Of a stretch of DNA of 12,356 bases, positions 1-7,086 are shown piece after piece. The position numbers and the translations under genes are program-made. The DNA lies in NCBI GenBank assembly GCA_030625905.1, contig DAOUQA010000048.1, positions 1 to 12,356 on the forward strand, in the 5' to 3' direction. Positions within the stretch are counted from its first letter, which is position 1. Every line of letters starts with the position of its first letter. The DNA is from Kiritimatiellales bacterium (lineage in GTDB: Bacteria > Verrucomicrobiota > Kiritimatiellia > Kiritimatiellales > Pontiellaceae). The notes under the pieces are model-generated. The model ran no database searches, was not told the DNA's origin, and was given only the letters and a program-made list of their open reading frames with translations.

Positions 1-1
1 C

Positions 2-148
2 AGAGACCTGCGCTATGGCGCGGGTTTGGGGCTCCGCTGGTTCACCGGCATTGGCCCGTTTCGTCTGGATGTTGCCTATCCGCTCAATCCGGATTCAACC
101 CAGCGCGAGCGTGTGCAATTCTACATCAGCTTGGGGCAGGCGTTTTAA
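2..148 (+). CDS. C-terminal end of a TamA/BamA-family outer-membrane protein (partial)
   Basis: The reading frame is open from base 2 to a TAA at 146-148 and gives the last 48 residues of a protein that starts outside the window. It contains GAGLGLRW, then GPFRLDVAYPLN, and ends in FYISLGQAF. This is the usual last-strands pattern of Omp85 barrels (bacterial surface antigen domain), including the terminal phenylalanine recognised by the BAM machinery. Such proteins insert or assemble other outer-membrane proteins. A TamB-like gene follows on the same strand, so TamA is more likely than BamA, although the POTRA domains that would help decide are not visible. Family membership is seen in the sequence. 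The TamA assignment is inferred from context. Confidence 0.85.
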   Translation, partial: RDLRYGAGLGLRWFTGIGPFRLDVAYPLNPDSTQRERVQFYISLGQAF

Positions 149-255
149 ATGAAGAGTATTGAACAGGGAATGTCGAATTTAGAAGGGGTGAGCGGGCTTG
201 TAGTTCCGGCTTCAGCCGGCCCGGTCGAGAAGCAATACGCAATACGTAGTACGCA
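149..255. repeat. tamA-tamB spacer with short palindromic repeat
   Basis: This 107-bp spacer separates the barrel gene from the TamB-like gene. It holds a perfect 6-bp inverted repeat with a 2-base centre (CCGGCT at 206-211, AGCCGG at 214-219). A run of near-repeats of CAATACG/GTACGCAAT (about 232-256) leads directly into the tamB start codon. No T-run follows the palindrome, so it does not look like an intrinsic terminator. I see no promoter here, and the two genes may be cotranscribed. The text resembles dispersed palindromic repeats rather than a regulatory site, but that is an inference. Confidence 0.5.
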
Positions 256-2895
256 ATGAAGAAAACAAATTCAATAGCTTTGAAAATAATGCTGGGCATT
301 CTACTGCTGCCTGTGCTGCTGCTGGCACTGCTCCAGACCCCGCCGGGCAAAACCCTGCTGGCCTCGACACTGCCCCGGATGCTGAGCAGCCCAGACAACC
401 TTGACGTGAAGATCGGGAAAATAAGCGGGTGGATCCCCTCCGCCGTCCGGATCGACCGGCTTGAAATTGGCGATGCCGAGGGGGTGTGGTTGAGTGCCGA
501 CGAGTTGCACTGCCGCTGGATGGTTCGTGAGCTGTCCGACCATCGCATTCGGGTGGCGCGGCTCGGTGCAAAAACGATCGAACTGCACCGCTTTCCAAAA
601 GCGGGGAAGTCCGATTCGGCAGCCTCCGCCGATCCGCGCGAATTCAAGCCCATGGAGGTTGTGCTGGATAATTTGGTGATCGGGCAACTGAAACTGGCCG
701 AGGCCGTGGCAGGTATACCGCTGGAATACACCGTGCGCTCGGGCGGCATCCGGCTTCTCCCTTCCGGCCGCCTAACCGGCGAGCTGCGGGTGGATGGCGA
801 TGCCGAAGGAAGGGTTGAACTCGATGCATTGCTGGGGGTTCGACACGACAACCGCCTCACGATTTTGGCTGAGCTGGAGCGAATGGTGAATCCCGACTTT
901 GGACTGGATCTTCTTTCGGGACATACGGAAGCCACGCTTACCCGTGCGGGGGTGCGCGGCTCGGTTTCGGCTTCGGTGCGCAAGGGTGATTTTGAAGGAC
1001 AGCTATCCACCCAGCTGGAATTCTCCCAACAACAGTTGCGGTTCCCGCAGTTCGGGATCACGGCTGCGGGCTACTCCGCCGAGGGGAAGCTTTCAATGGA
1101 TTTTTCCAAGGAAGCCATCGGTATCCTGATGGATGCCGGGATTGTGGATGCCGCCACCAATACGTATTCAATTCAGACCGCCGCGTCCGTCTCTAGCAGC
1201 AACGACCTTTGGGCGGTTGATTTCCAGTTGCTGGAAATCCAGTGCCTTGACGTGGTCAGGTTTTCACTGGCAGGAAAGCTTTCCCCTGCCCAAGTGGCGC
1301 TGGACGGATCGTTGGCGGAGTTTGATCTGAACGGGCTTCCAATCTTCGGAATCTCCAACTTTACCGGAAGGGTGGGCGGTGCGCTTTCGCTGGTAGGTTC
1401 GCTGGCGCATCCGGAGATCCAGGCCGAACTGGATGTGGTGCGGTTTTCATCTGTGCAGGATGCGCTCGACGAACTGCCGGAGCTTGATTTCCACGTCTCG
1501 ACCACGCTGGCGGATGGCCAGTTCCGCGCCTCCTCGGTCATCACCAATTCAACAATCGGCCAAATGGCGGCCCATTTCCAGATGCCATGCGAATTCTCGC
1601 TCGATCCGTTCTGTTTCAAGCCTGCCGCCGATAATAGCCATGCCGACCTCAAAGCAGAGGTGGATTTTGGGATTCTCAACCAGCTCGCACTGTTCAACAA
1701 CCAGCGGATCGACGGGCGGCTGAAGACCGAGCTGGCCTATGACGCTGGACTGTCTGGTTTTGTCCGGCTTGAGCAGGGGGCATATGAAAATTTTGATTGG
1801 GGCATTGTTGTACGCGAAATCGCGGTCGACCTTGCGGCCACGGACGAAGGGTTGCGGGTGAACAGCGCGACCGCAACAGATGGCGACGCCGGCCGAGTTG
1901 TGCTGGTCGGCAGTGTGGTGACGAACCAGTTGGCGCTGGCACTCGATCTGTCCCGTGCGGCAATCGTCAGGCGTGATGATGTGGAGGCCACTCTATCCGG
2001 CCATCTCGAGGTCGCGGGGCCGCTGACCTGTCCGGCGGTGGCGGGACGGCTGGAGGTCAACCGCGCGGATATCCTGCTCGATAATATTGCCCCCGCGCTT
2101 CCGCCGCTGCTGACGGACTACGATGCCTCGGTCAAAACCAACGTGGTCGAGGTGGTGGCGGAGAAATCGTCACTGCCTTTTGGCCTGGATCTGCAAGTGG
2201 ACCTGGCCGATCAGGTCTTTGCGAATGCCTCGATGATCGATTCGGTGTGGGGCGGAAACCTGCAGGTGAAGGATGTGCCGGAGGGCATTTCGGTGCGCGG
2301 CGCGGTCGAACCGCGGCGCGGCTATGTTTCCTTCATAGGAAAGAAATTTAGGTTCACCAACGGGCAGATTGATATGGATGGTGCGGTGCCGGCGGTGCCC
2401 TCGATGAATCAGCTGACGGCGGAATACAGCCGGGGCGACTTTACGGCGCGGCTGATCCTTAACGGCAGGCTTGATAATCCGGACTTCCGGCTCGAATCCA
2501 CGCCGGCGATGCCGGAGGACGAGGTGCTTTCGCATGTGCTGTTCGCGCGGGACACCTCGTCGATCACACCCTACCAGGCCTATCAGATTGCGGCGGCGGC
2601 ACGGCAGCTTTCGGGCGGAATGAACGGCCCGGGCTTCATGTACCAAATGCGGCAGGCGGTGGGGATCGATACGCTCGAGTGGCGCGAAGGCGAGGCCGAT
2701 GGCGATGCTTCGTCGGTGGCCGCGGGGAAATACCTTACATCGGCGCTTTACGTGGAGGTGAACCGGTCGCTCGACGCAAAGGGCGACATGGGCATGATGG
2801 CCGAATATGAAGTGACCAAGCACTTTTCCGTCGAAACCAGCACCGGTCCAAAAATGCGCCCCGGCATCGGCGTCAACTGGAAAAACGACTATTAG
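256..2895 (+). CDS. tamB: TamB-like translocation/assembly module protein (DUF490 family)
   Basis: This 879-residue protein begins with a short basic start and one hydrophobic segment (residues about 9-26), a signal anchor placing it in the inner membrane with the rest in the periplasm. The body is made of alternating beta-type segments, as in TamB/AsmA-like lipid-transfer bridges. The C-terminal third (about 660-879) carries the TamB signature: PRRGYVSFIGKKFRFTNGQI, then LILNGRLDNPDFRLESTP, MPEDEVLSHVLF, and an alanine-rich QIAAAARQLSGG stretch. TamB works with TamA in outer-membrane protein assembly and is also implicated in moving phospholipids to the outer membrane. The protein is short beside E. 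coli TamB (1259 aa), mainly in the repetitive middle. The ATG at 256 is the first before the hydrophobic segment but has no clear Shine-Dalgarno sequence. The barrel gene just upstream supports the call. Confidence 0.88.
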   Translation: MKKTNSIALKIMLGILLLPVLLLALLQTPPGKTLLASTLPRMLSSPDNLDVKIGKISGWIPSAVRIDRLEIGDAEGVWLSADELHCRWMVRELSDHRIRVARLGAKTIELHRFPKAGKSDSAASADPREFKPMEVVLDNLVIGQLKLAEAVAGIPLEYTVRSGGIRLLPSGRLTGELRVDGDAEGRVELDALLGVRHDNRLTILAELERMVNPDFGLDLLSGHTEATLTRAGVRGSVSASVRKGDFEGQLSTQLEFSQQQLRFPQFGITAAGYSAEGKLSMDFSKEAIGILMDAGIVDAATNTYSIQTAASVSSSNDLWAVDFQLLEIQCLDVVRFSLAGKLSPAQVALDGSLAEFDLNGLPIFGISNFTGRVGGALSLVGSLAHPEIQAELDVVRFSSVQDALDELPELDFHVSTTLADGQFRASSVITNSTIGQMAAHFQMPCEFSLDPFCFKPAADNSHADLKAEVDFGILNQLALFNNQRIDGRLKTELAYDAGLSGFVRLEQGAYENFDWGIVVREIAVDLAATDEGLRVNSATATDGDAGRVVLVGSVVTNQLALALDLSRAAIVRRDDVEATLSGHLEVAGPLTCPAVAGRLEVNRADILLDNIAPALPPLLTDYDASVKTNVVEVVAEKSSLPFGLDLQVDLADQVFANASMIDSVWGGNLQVKDVPEGISVRGAVEPRRGYVSFIGKKFRFTNGQIDMDGAVPAVPSMNQLTAEYSRGDFTARLILNGRLDNPDFRLESTPAMPEDEVLSHVLFARDTSSITPYQAYQIAAAARQLSGGMNGPGFMYQMRQAVGIDTLEWREGEADGDASSVAAGKYLTSALYVEVNRSLDAKGDMGMMAEYEVTKHFSVETSTGPKMRPGIGVNWKNDY

Positions 2896-2918
2896 GTTGT
2901 GCCGGGTCGAACCCTTCG

Positions 2919-3050
2919 TTATTTCAGCGTGTTGAAGATGCGATCACCTGCATCGCCGAGGCCGGGGACGATGTATGCGTTTTCGTCGAGGCGGTCGTCG
3001 ATGGCGCAGGTGAAGATGTCGATATCGGGGTGCGTGTCTGAAACCTTTTG
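2919..3050 (-). pseudogene. upp: 3' remnant of uracil phosphoribosyltransferase (upp)
   Basis: Read on the minus strand, bases 3050-2919 encode 43 residues ending in TAA. They include SDTHPDIDIFTCAIDDRL, then DENAYIVPGLGDAGDRIF and NTLK. This is the C-terminal end of uracil phosphoribosyltransferase, including the conserved YIVPGLGDAGDR uracil-binding segment. The rest of the enzyme, about 165 residues including the PRPP-binding loop, is missing. The frame continues upstream without a start codon and meets the rny stop codon (3081-3083) in the same frame, so there is no room for an intact gene. The remnant still lacks frameshifts and internal stops, which suggests a recent deletion. The uracil-salvage activity cannot be encoded here. 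A full copy elsewhere in the genome is possible. Confidence 0.85.
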
Positions 3051-3052
3051 GT

Positions 3053-3083
3053 CGTAACGAGTAATCCGGACGGTTACGTATTA
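3053..3083. repeat. Imperfect inverted repeat at the rny/upp' junction
   Basis: The sequence from CGTAACGAGTAATCC across to GGTTACGTATTAC is an imperfect palindrome. The arms GTAACGAGTAATCC and GTAATACGTAACC (the latter read on the other strand) align with a few mismatches and one bulge. It overlaps the last codon of rny and lies exactly between rny and the point where upp similarity begins. Its TAC/GTA-rich text resembles the CAATACG run before tamB. It may be a small dispersed repeat that took part in the deletion that truncated upp. This reading is inferred. Confidence 0.4.
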
Positions 3084-4640
3084 CTTGGCATATTCAACAC
3101 ATCGTGTTTCGCGAATCACCGTGACGCGAACGGTACCCGGTATCCTGACGTCCTTGCCGATTTGCTTGGCAATGTTTCGGGCGAGTAACAGGGTGCCGTG
3201 GTCGTTGAACTTTTCGGGCTCGACCATGATGCGGATTTCGCGTCCGGCCTGGACGGCGTAGCTACTCTTGACCCCTGCATATTGATTACAGATCTTCTCT
3301 ATTTTTTGCATCCGTTCAATATAGAGGTCAGTGGTTTCCATACGCGCACCCGGCCGTGCGGCGGTCATGGCGTCGGCGGCATCGCACAGCACGGCATAGA
3401 TGTTGGTTCGATCCATTTCCTCATGCTGGGCGCCGATGGCCTTATAGACCAAGGGGTCTTCGCCATATCTACGCAGCAGGGTTTCTCCGATGCTGGCGTG
3501 CCCTCCCTCGACCTCGTGGTCGAGTGCCTTGCCAATATCGTGGAAGATGCCGCAGCGCTTGGCGATTTTTGTGTCGAGACCCAGTTCGGAGGCCATCATG
3601 GAGATGAGGTGGGCGGCTTCAACGGAATGGTCGAGCACATTTTGCTTGTAGCTGGTGCGGAATTTCAGCTTGCCGAGAATCTGCACCAATTCGGGGGCGA
3701 CACCAGTGATGCCGAGGCCGAAGAGAGCCTCCTCCCCGGCGCGGCGGATGGTGCCGTCGAGATCCTTGCGCACCCTTGCGACGGTTTCTTCGATGCGGGA
3801 CGGGTGGATGCGGCCATCCTCGATCAAATCTGTGAGCGCAACGCGCGCCACCTCCCGGCGGATGGGGTCGAAGCTGGAAAGCACAACCAGTTCCGGGGTT
3901 TCATCAATTAGGACATTGACGCCGGTAACGGCCTCGAACGACTTAATGTTGCGGCCTTCTTTTCCGATAATCCGCCCCTTGATGTCATCGCTTTCGAGGG
4001 GGACATTGCTGGTTGTAATGTCGCAGACCGTATCTGCGGCATAGCGCTGGATGGCGGCGGCAATAATTTCCCGGGCGGTCTTTTCCGCGTCTTGCTTGGC
4101 ATCCTTCTGGGCATGTCGAATCAGTCCGCTGGCTTCGGCCTTCAGTTCGTCCTCCATGCGATCCATGATGATTTTACGGGCATCGTCCTGAGATAAATTG
4201 GCGGTGTCTTCAATCCGATGGGTTTCTTTCTGGATAAGGTCTTCGAGATTGGACTTTTTCTCTTTGAGGGCATCCTTCTGATCCTGAACCTTGGTAAGCC
4301 GGCCGGTGAGTTTCAGCTCCTTGCTGCTGAGCATCTCCAATTTTGCGGAAAGGTTCTTTTCCCGTTCAACGATGCGTTTTTCCAGATCGAGGATATCCTT
4401 GCGCTGGGATGAGAGATCCTGTTCGGATTTTTCCCGGGCGCGGAGCACGGCATCCTTGGCTTGCACCTTCGCTTCCCGGCGCATCATGTCGGACTCTTTT
4501 TGGGCACCATTCAGAATGGCCTTGCTCTGCTTGCTTGCCGCTATGGCATTGGTTCTGGTGATGTATGCGTGGAAAAAGAAACCCAGCACAATAAAGGCGA
4601 TGTTGATTATAAGGACTTGTCCTGTAAACATTTCTTCCAC
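3081..4640 (-). CDS. rny: Ribonuclease Y
   Basis: RNase Y is a membrane-anchored endoribonuclease that starts decay of many mRNAs. From a GTG start at 4640 the protein has 519 residues, the normal family length. Domains in order are an N-terminal membrane helix (about 7-25), a long charged coiled coil (about 35-200), a KH RNA-binding domain with GRIIGKEGRNIK (222-233), and an HD phosphohydrolase domain with the metal-binding HD pair H367-D368 in GIFHDIGKALDHE. The C-terminal region ends at RVTVIRETRCVEYAK. I chose GTG because an AAAGGAGG lies 6 bases before it. A longer reading from an ATG at 4706 would put hydrophilic residues before the membrane helix and ignore this site. ATG at 4631, three codons in, is the alternative. 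The gene has its own promoter-like sequence and sits downstream of rarA and the folate ligase gene. Confidence 0.95.
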   Translation of the reverse strand: MEEMFTGQVLIINIAFIVLGFFFHAYITRTNAIAASKQSKAILNGAQKESDMMRREAKVQAKDAVLRAREKSEQDLSSQRKDILDLEKRIVEREKNLSAKLEMLSSKELKLTGRLTKVQDQKDALKEKKSNLEDLIQKETHRIEDTANLSQDDARKIIMDRMEDELKAEASGLIRHAQKDAKQDAEKTAREIIAAAIQRYAADTVCDITTSNVPLESDDIKGRIIGKEGRNIKSFEAVTGVNVLIDETPELVVLSSFDPIRREVARVALTDLIEDGRIHPSRIEETVARVRKDLDGTIRRAGEEALFGLGITGVAPELVQILGKLKFRTSYKQNVLDHSVEAAHLISMMASELGLDTKIAKRCGIFHDIGKALDHEVEGGHASIGETLLRRYGEDPLVYKAIGAQHEEMDRTNIYAVLCDAADAMTAARPGARMETTDLYIERMQKIEKICNQYAGVKSSYAVQAGREIRIMVEPEKFNDHGTLLLARNIAKQIGKDVRIPGTVRVTVIRETRCVEYAK

Positions 4641-4646
4641 GGTGAA

Positions 4647-4654
4647 CCTCCTTT
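4647..4654 (-). promoter_or_regulatory. Strong Shine-Dalgarno sequence of rny
   Basis: The minus strand reads AAAGGAGG, an almost full anti-16S match, ending 6 bases before GTG at 4640-4638. The spacing to the ATG at 4631-4629 would be 15 bases, which is too long. This decides the start in favour of GTG. Confidence 0.8.
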
Positions 4655-4746
4655 TCTTTGACAGACCGTTTCCCGTAGAAAACCCGAAGCAATACAGACG
4701 CAACATCTGGGCGAAACGATCTCTTTATTTGATTGTTAACCCACGG

Positions 4747-4776
4747 ATTCTATACTGCGGTATCATGCTTTGTCTA
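4747..4776 (-). promoter_or_regulatory. Candidate sigma70-type promoter for rny
   Basis: On the minus strand TAGACA (4776-4771) and TAGAAT (4752-4747) each match the sigma70 consensus at five of six positions and are 18 bases apart. The pair lies between the end of the folate ligase gene and the rny start, giving a leader of roughly 100 bases. It would let rny be expressed separately from rarA and the ligase gene. Recognised by pattern only. Confidence 0.5.
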
Positions 4777-4780
4777 ACAC

Positions 4781-5356
4781 TCATTGTAAAACACTCATAA
4801 TTTCTGTTTCGGTCACAAGGACATCCACGGGCTTGTCGTGCTGTTCAAGGGGGATGGCGGGAAGAACCTGGAAGTCGAATGCGACGGCGGAAGAAGCGCC
4901 GGAAAACCCCTCCAGCAGGCGATCATAATAGCCGCCGCCACGACCCAGGCGGTTTCCCTTCCGGTCGAAAGCCACCCCAGGCACGACAACCAGATCGATG
5001 TTTCCCATGGGAAAGAGGGCGGGGGACAAAGGCTCCCGGATGCCGTAATGACCGGTAAAACACTCGGTCTCCAGCGTGATTTCGGCCATTTCGTAGAGCT
5101 TCTCTTTTGTGTTAAAAACGGGAATACAGGTGCGTTTTCCGAGTTCCCGGCATTTTTGGAAAAGCGAGTCAAGATTCACCTCTCCGGCAATAGCCATGTA
5201 GAGCGCAACGGTTTCCGCCGATTGGAAGACGTCCATGGAAAGAAGGGTTTCCACAACCCGTGCGCTTGCAGTTTCCAGCCATTGGGCATCCAGCGCCTTG
5301 CGCTGGGTCTCGATTTCACGGCGTATCTGCTGCTTGGATGTTATTTCCTTCGACAT
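4781..5356 (-). CDS. 5-formyltetrahydrofolate cyclo-ligase
   Basis: The 191-residue protein belongs to the YgfA/FTHC family (MTHFS), which converts 5-formyltetrahydrofolate to 5,10-methenyltetrahydrofolate using ATP in the cytoplasm and so recycles a dead-end folate. The family signature is clear: VVVPGVAFDRKGNRLG at 123-138 runs into RGGGYYDRLL (139-148), the ATP- and folate-binding loop. The basic N-terminus (K8 to R13) and the SAETVALYMAIAGEVN segment (46-61) are also typical. The ATG directly follows the TGA stop of rarA with no gap, and an AAGGAA lies 6 bases upstream inside the end of rarA, so translation is probably coupled. In many proteobacteria this gene is next to 6S RNA. I see no 6S-like fold in the short downstream spacer. 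Confidence 0.93.
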   Translation of the reverse strand: MSKEITSKQQIRREIETQRKALDAQWLETASARVVETLLSMDVFQSAETVALYMAIAGEVNLDSLFQKCRELGKRTCIPVFNTKEKLYEMAEITLETECFTGHYGIREPLSPALFPMGNIDLVVVPGVAFDRKGNRLGRGGGYYDRLLEGFSGASSAVAFDFQVLPAIPLEQHDKPVDVLVTETEIMSVLQ

Positions 5357-6691
5357 TCAGGATTCCTTGTTCGGCGTTCTGCGGTTCCGAAGGCTGTTCC
5401 AGTATTCGATGCGTTTGCGGATGGTGGCCTCGTAGCCTTGGTCGCTTGGATCGTAGTAGATCTTGTCGGTCGGGACATATTCCTGATCGACAAAGTGGTC
5501 TTCGCCGTTGTGGGCGTACGCATAGCTGGTACTGCCCTTGCCGGGCTTGGGGCCGCTTTGAAGATGTTTTGGCACGGGCAGGGTGCGCCCCTTTTTTACA
5601 TCGGCCAAAGCGGCATCGACCGCAAGGTAGGCGGCGTTGCTCTTCGGTGCGCACGCGAGGTAGGTCGTGGCTTGCGAGAGCGTGATGCGCCCCTCCGGCA
5701 TTCCGATAAACTCGACCGCCTGCATCGCCGAAACGGCCAGCGTCAAGCCGCGCGGGTCGGCGTTGCCGATATCTTCCGAGGCGAGGATCACCAGCCGCCG
5801 CGCGATGAAGCGCGGGTCTTCGCCGGCATAGAGCATCTTGGCCAGCCAATAGACTGCCGCGTTTGGATCCGAGCCGCGCACACTTTTGATGAAGGCCGAA
5901 ATGGTGTCGTAGTGCTCGTCCTCGTCGTGGTCGTAGACCACCGCCTTCTTCTGCACCGACTCCTCGATCTCGTGCTTGGTCAAGCGCACCATGCCATCGT
6001 CCTGCGGCGGGGTGGTGAGCGCGGCGATCTCCAGTGCGTTAAGTGCGCGGCGGGCATCGCCTTCGCAGGCCGCCGACAAATGCGCCAGCCCATCGTCCGA
6101 GGCGGCAACCAGCCCGTTCAGTCCGGTCGGTGCGGCGAGGGCACGCTTCAGCACCTTGACCACCGAGTCTTCATCCAAGGGTTGGAGCTGGAAAATCTGC
6201 GATCGCGAGTTGAGTGGGGTATTGATGAAAAAGAAGGGGTTGTGCGTCGTTGCGCCGATCAGGATAATATCGCCGTTTTCCACGTAGGGTAGTAGCACAT
6301 CCTGCTGCGCTTTGTTGAAGCGGTGGATCTCATCGATGAACAGGATCGTCTCCTGGCCGTTCATCTTTTTCCGGTGGGCGGCCGCTTCGAGCAGCTTGCG
6401 CAGAATCGCCACGTTGGCCAATACGCCGCTGGTTCGTTCAAAACGGCGGTTCGTGGTGGTGGCGATCACCTCCGCCAGCGTGGTTTTTCCGCAACCCGGC
6501 GGGCCGTAGAGGATAATGCTGCTGATGCGGTCGGCCTCGATGGCACGGCGCAACAGCTTGTCGGCTCCGAGGATGTGGTCTTGCCCAACGATCTCATCGA
6601 GTGTCTGCGGACGCATCCGCGCCGCCAGCGGTGCGGTTCCCGCCCCGGCCTTGGGCTTCGCGGCTTCGGATTGTCCGTTGAAAAGATCCAT
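5357..6691 (-). CDS. rarA: Replication-associated recombination protein A (RarA/MgsA AAA+ ATPase)
   Basis: RarA is a clamp-loader-like AAA+ ATPase that acts at stalled or gapped replication forks. From ATG at 6691 it has 444 residues. Visible motifs are RPQTLDEIVGQDHILG (27-42), Walker A GPPGCGKT (63-70), Walker B ILFIDEIHRF (116-125), sensor 1 ILIGATTHNP (143-152), and an arginine-bearing LNSRSQIF (160-167). The C-terminal part has the family motif RRLVILASEDIGNADP. A longer reading from an ATG at 6799 adds 36 residues with no family resemblance, so I chose the ATG before DLFNGQ, a common RarA start. No clear Shine-Dalgarno sequence precedes it. The gene is coupled to the folate ligase gene downstream and diverges from the GtrA-type gene. 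Confidence 0.93.
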   Translation of the reverse strand: MDLFNGQSEAAKPKAGAGTAPLAARMRPQTLDEIVGQDHILGADKLLRRAIEADRISSIILYGPPGCGKTTLAEVIATTTNRRFERTSGVLANVAILRKLLEAAAHRKKMNGQETILFIDEIHRFNKAQQDVLLPYVENGDIILIGATTHNPFFFINTPLNSRSQIFQLQPLDEDSVVKVLKRALAAPTGLNGLVAASDDGLAHLSAACEGDARRALNALEIAALTTPPQDDGMVRLTKHEIEESVQKKAVVYDHDEDEHYDTISAFIKSVRGSDPNAAVYWLAKMLYAGEDPRFIARRLVILASEDIGNADPRGLTLAVSAMQAVEFIGMPEGRITLSQATTYLACAPKSNAAYLAVDAALADVKKGRTLPVPKHLQSGPKPGKGSTSYAYAHNGEDHFVDQEYVPTDKIYYDPSDQGYEATIRKRIEYWNSLRNRRTPNKES

Positions 6692-6761
6692 GCTCGATAA
6701 GATAGCGGGCTTCGGGGGAAAATTGAATCCCGAATCGGCACCGAGGTGCAAAAAAAATGAA

Positions 6762-6973
6762 GCTAGGAGAAGGAACCCCGCGTTGGCCGTTGTAGGCAAT
6801 CCTCTATCACCGTGTGATAGATGTGGGCGCGAATCAAACCGGTTTCCGGAACCCTCCCTTTTTCAAGGGCATGCAGGTACCGATCCGAAGCTAAGCTCCC
6901 TTTTAATAATCAATGGGTAAGAGAAATACGCCTATTTACTCGAACCACGTAGGGCCTTGTTCCTTCTCTTAAC
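6762..6973. repeat. Inverted pair enclosing 182 bp, MITE-like candidate
   Basis: GCTAGGAGAAGGAAC at 6762-6776 is matched in inverted orientation at 6959-6973 with 13 of 15 positions identical, including ten in a row. The pair encloses 182 bp of AT-richer, non-coding DNA. The layout fits a small non-autonomous element with terminal inverted repeats, but I see no clear target-site duplication and no second copy in the window. Chance similarity cannot be excluded. Confidence 0.3.
6803..6821. promoter_or_regulatory. Perfect palindrome, possible operator or hairpin
   Basis: TCTATCAC, a 3-base centre CGT, then GTGATAGA form a perfect 8-bp inverted repeat of 19 bases in the divergent rarA/gtrA-type spacer. 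The size and near-zero spacing suit a dimeric regulator site. No T-run follows on either strand, so a terminator is unlikely. Which protein would bind it is unknown. Confidence 0.35.
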
Positions 6974-7086
6974 TTCCCTAGTAGACTATCGCTTTTATTT
7001 GGAAAACACGATCAAAAAAGAACGGATCGGGACATTTCTTTAAGATGGGATTTGCTAATCATCCATCACTGGGGTAGCTTACAATC

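Larger units (their letters stand above)
6692..7086. other. Divergent rarA/gtrA-type spacer, no gene found
   Basis: These 395 bp are less G+C-rich than the flanking genes. I find no convincing gene, tRNA fold or intrinsic terminator. Notable items are a perfect 8-bp inverted repeat around 6803-6821, a 10-base palindrome AAACCGGTTT near 6836, and a longer-range inverted pair (6762-6776 and 6959-6973). The promoters of the two divergent genes must lie here, but I cannot point to a good consensus for either. Confidence 0.5.

Noticed and set aside
126..1061. Open reading frame of 311 codons on the minus strand
   Set aside because: It is antisense to tamB, serine- and arginine-rich, low-complexity shadow sequence.
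3198..3911. Open reading frame of 237 codons on the plus strand
   Set aside because: It is antisense to the KH and HD domains of RNase Y, with no ribosome site and no family resemblance.
4641..4780. 6S RNA next to the folate ligase gene, as in many proteobacteria
   Set aside because: The spacer is only 140 bp and includes the rny promoter and ribosome site, with no long bubble-type hairpin.
4838..6292. Open reading frame of 484 codons on the plus strand
   Set aside because: It is antisense to the folate ligase gene and rarA, whose motifs are unmistakable. The translation has no recognisable domain and an open opposite frame is common in GC-rich DNA.
6739..6757. GCACC-GA-GGTGC followed by eight A residues as a terminator
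   Set aside because: On the minus strand the T-run precedes the stem, and on the plus strand the run is of A, so neither orientation gives stem then T-run. It also lies upstream of rarA, not after a gene.
6830..6900. Possible tRNA on the minus strand (a TTGAAAAAGGG-like arm and a TTTGATT loop)
   Set aside because: The acceptor and T-stems do not pair, and there is no consistent cloverleaf.
6821..6955. Small frame of about 43 codons starting with ATG in the rarA/gtrA-type spacer
   Set aside because: It has no ribosome-binding site, its start lies against a palindrome, and the peptide has no recognisable feature.
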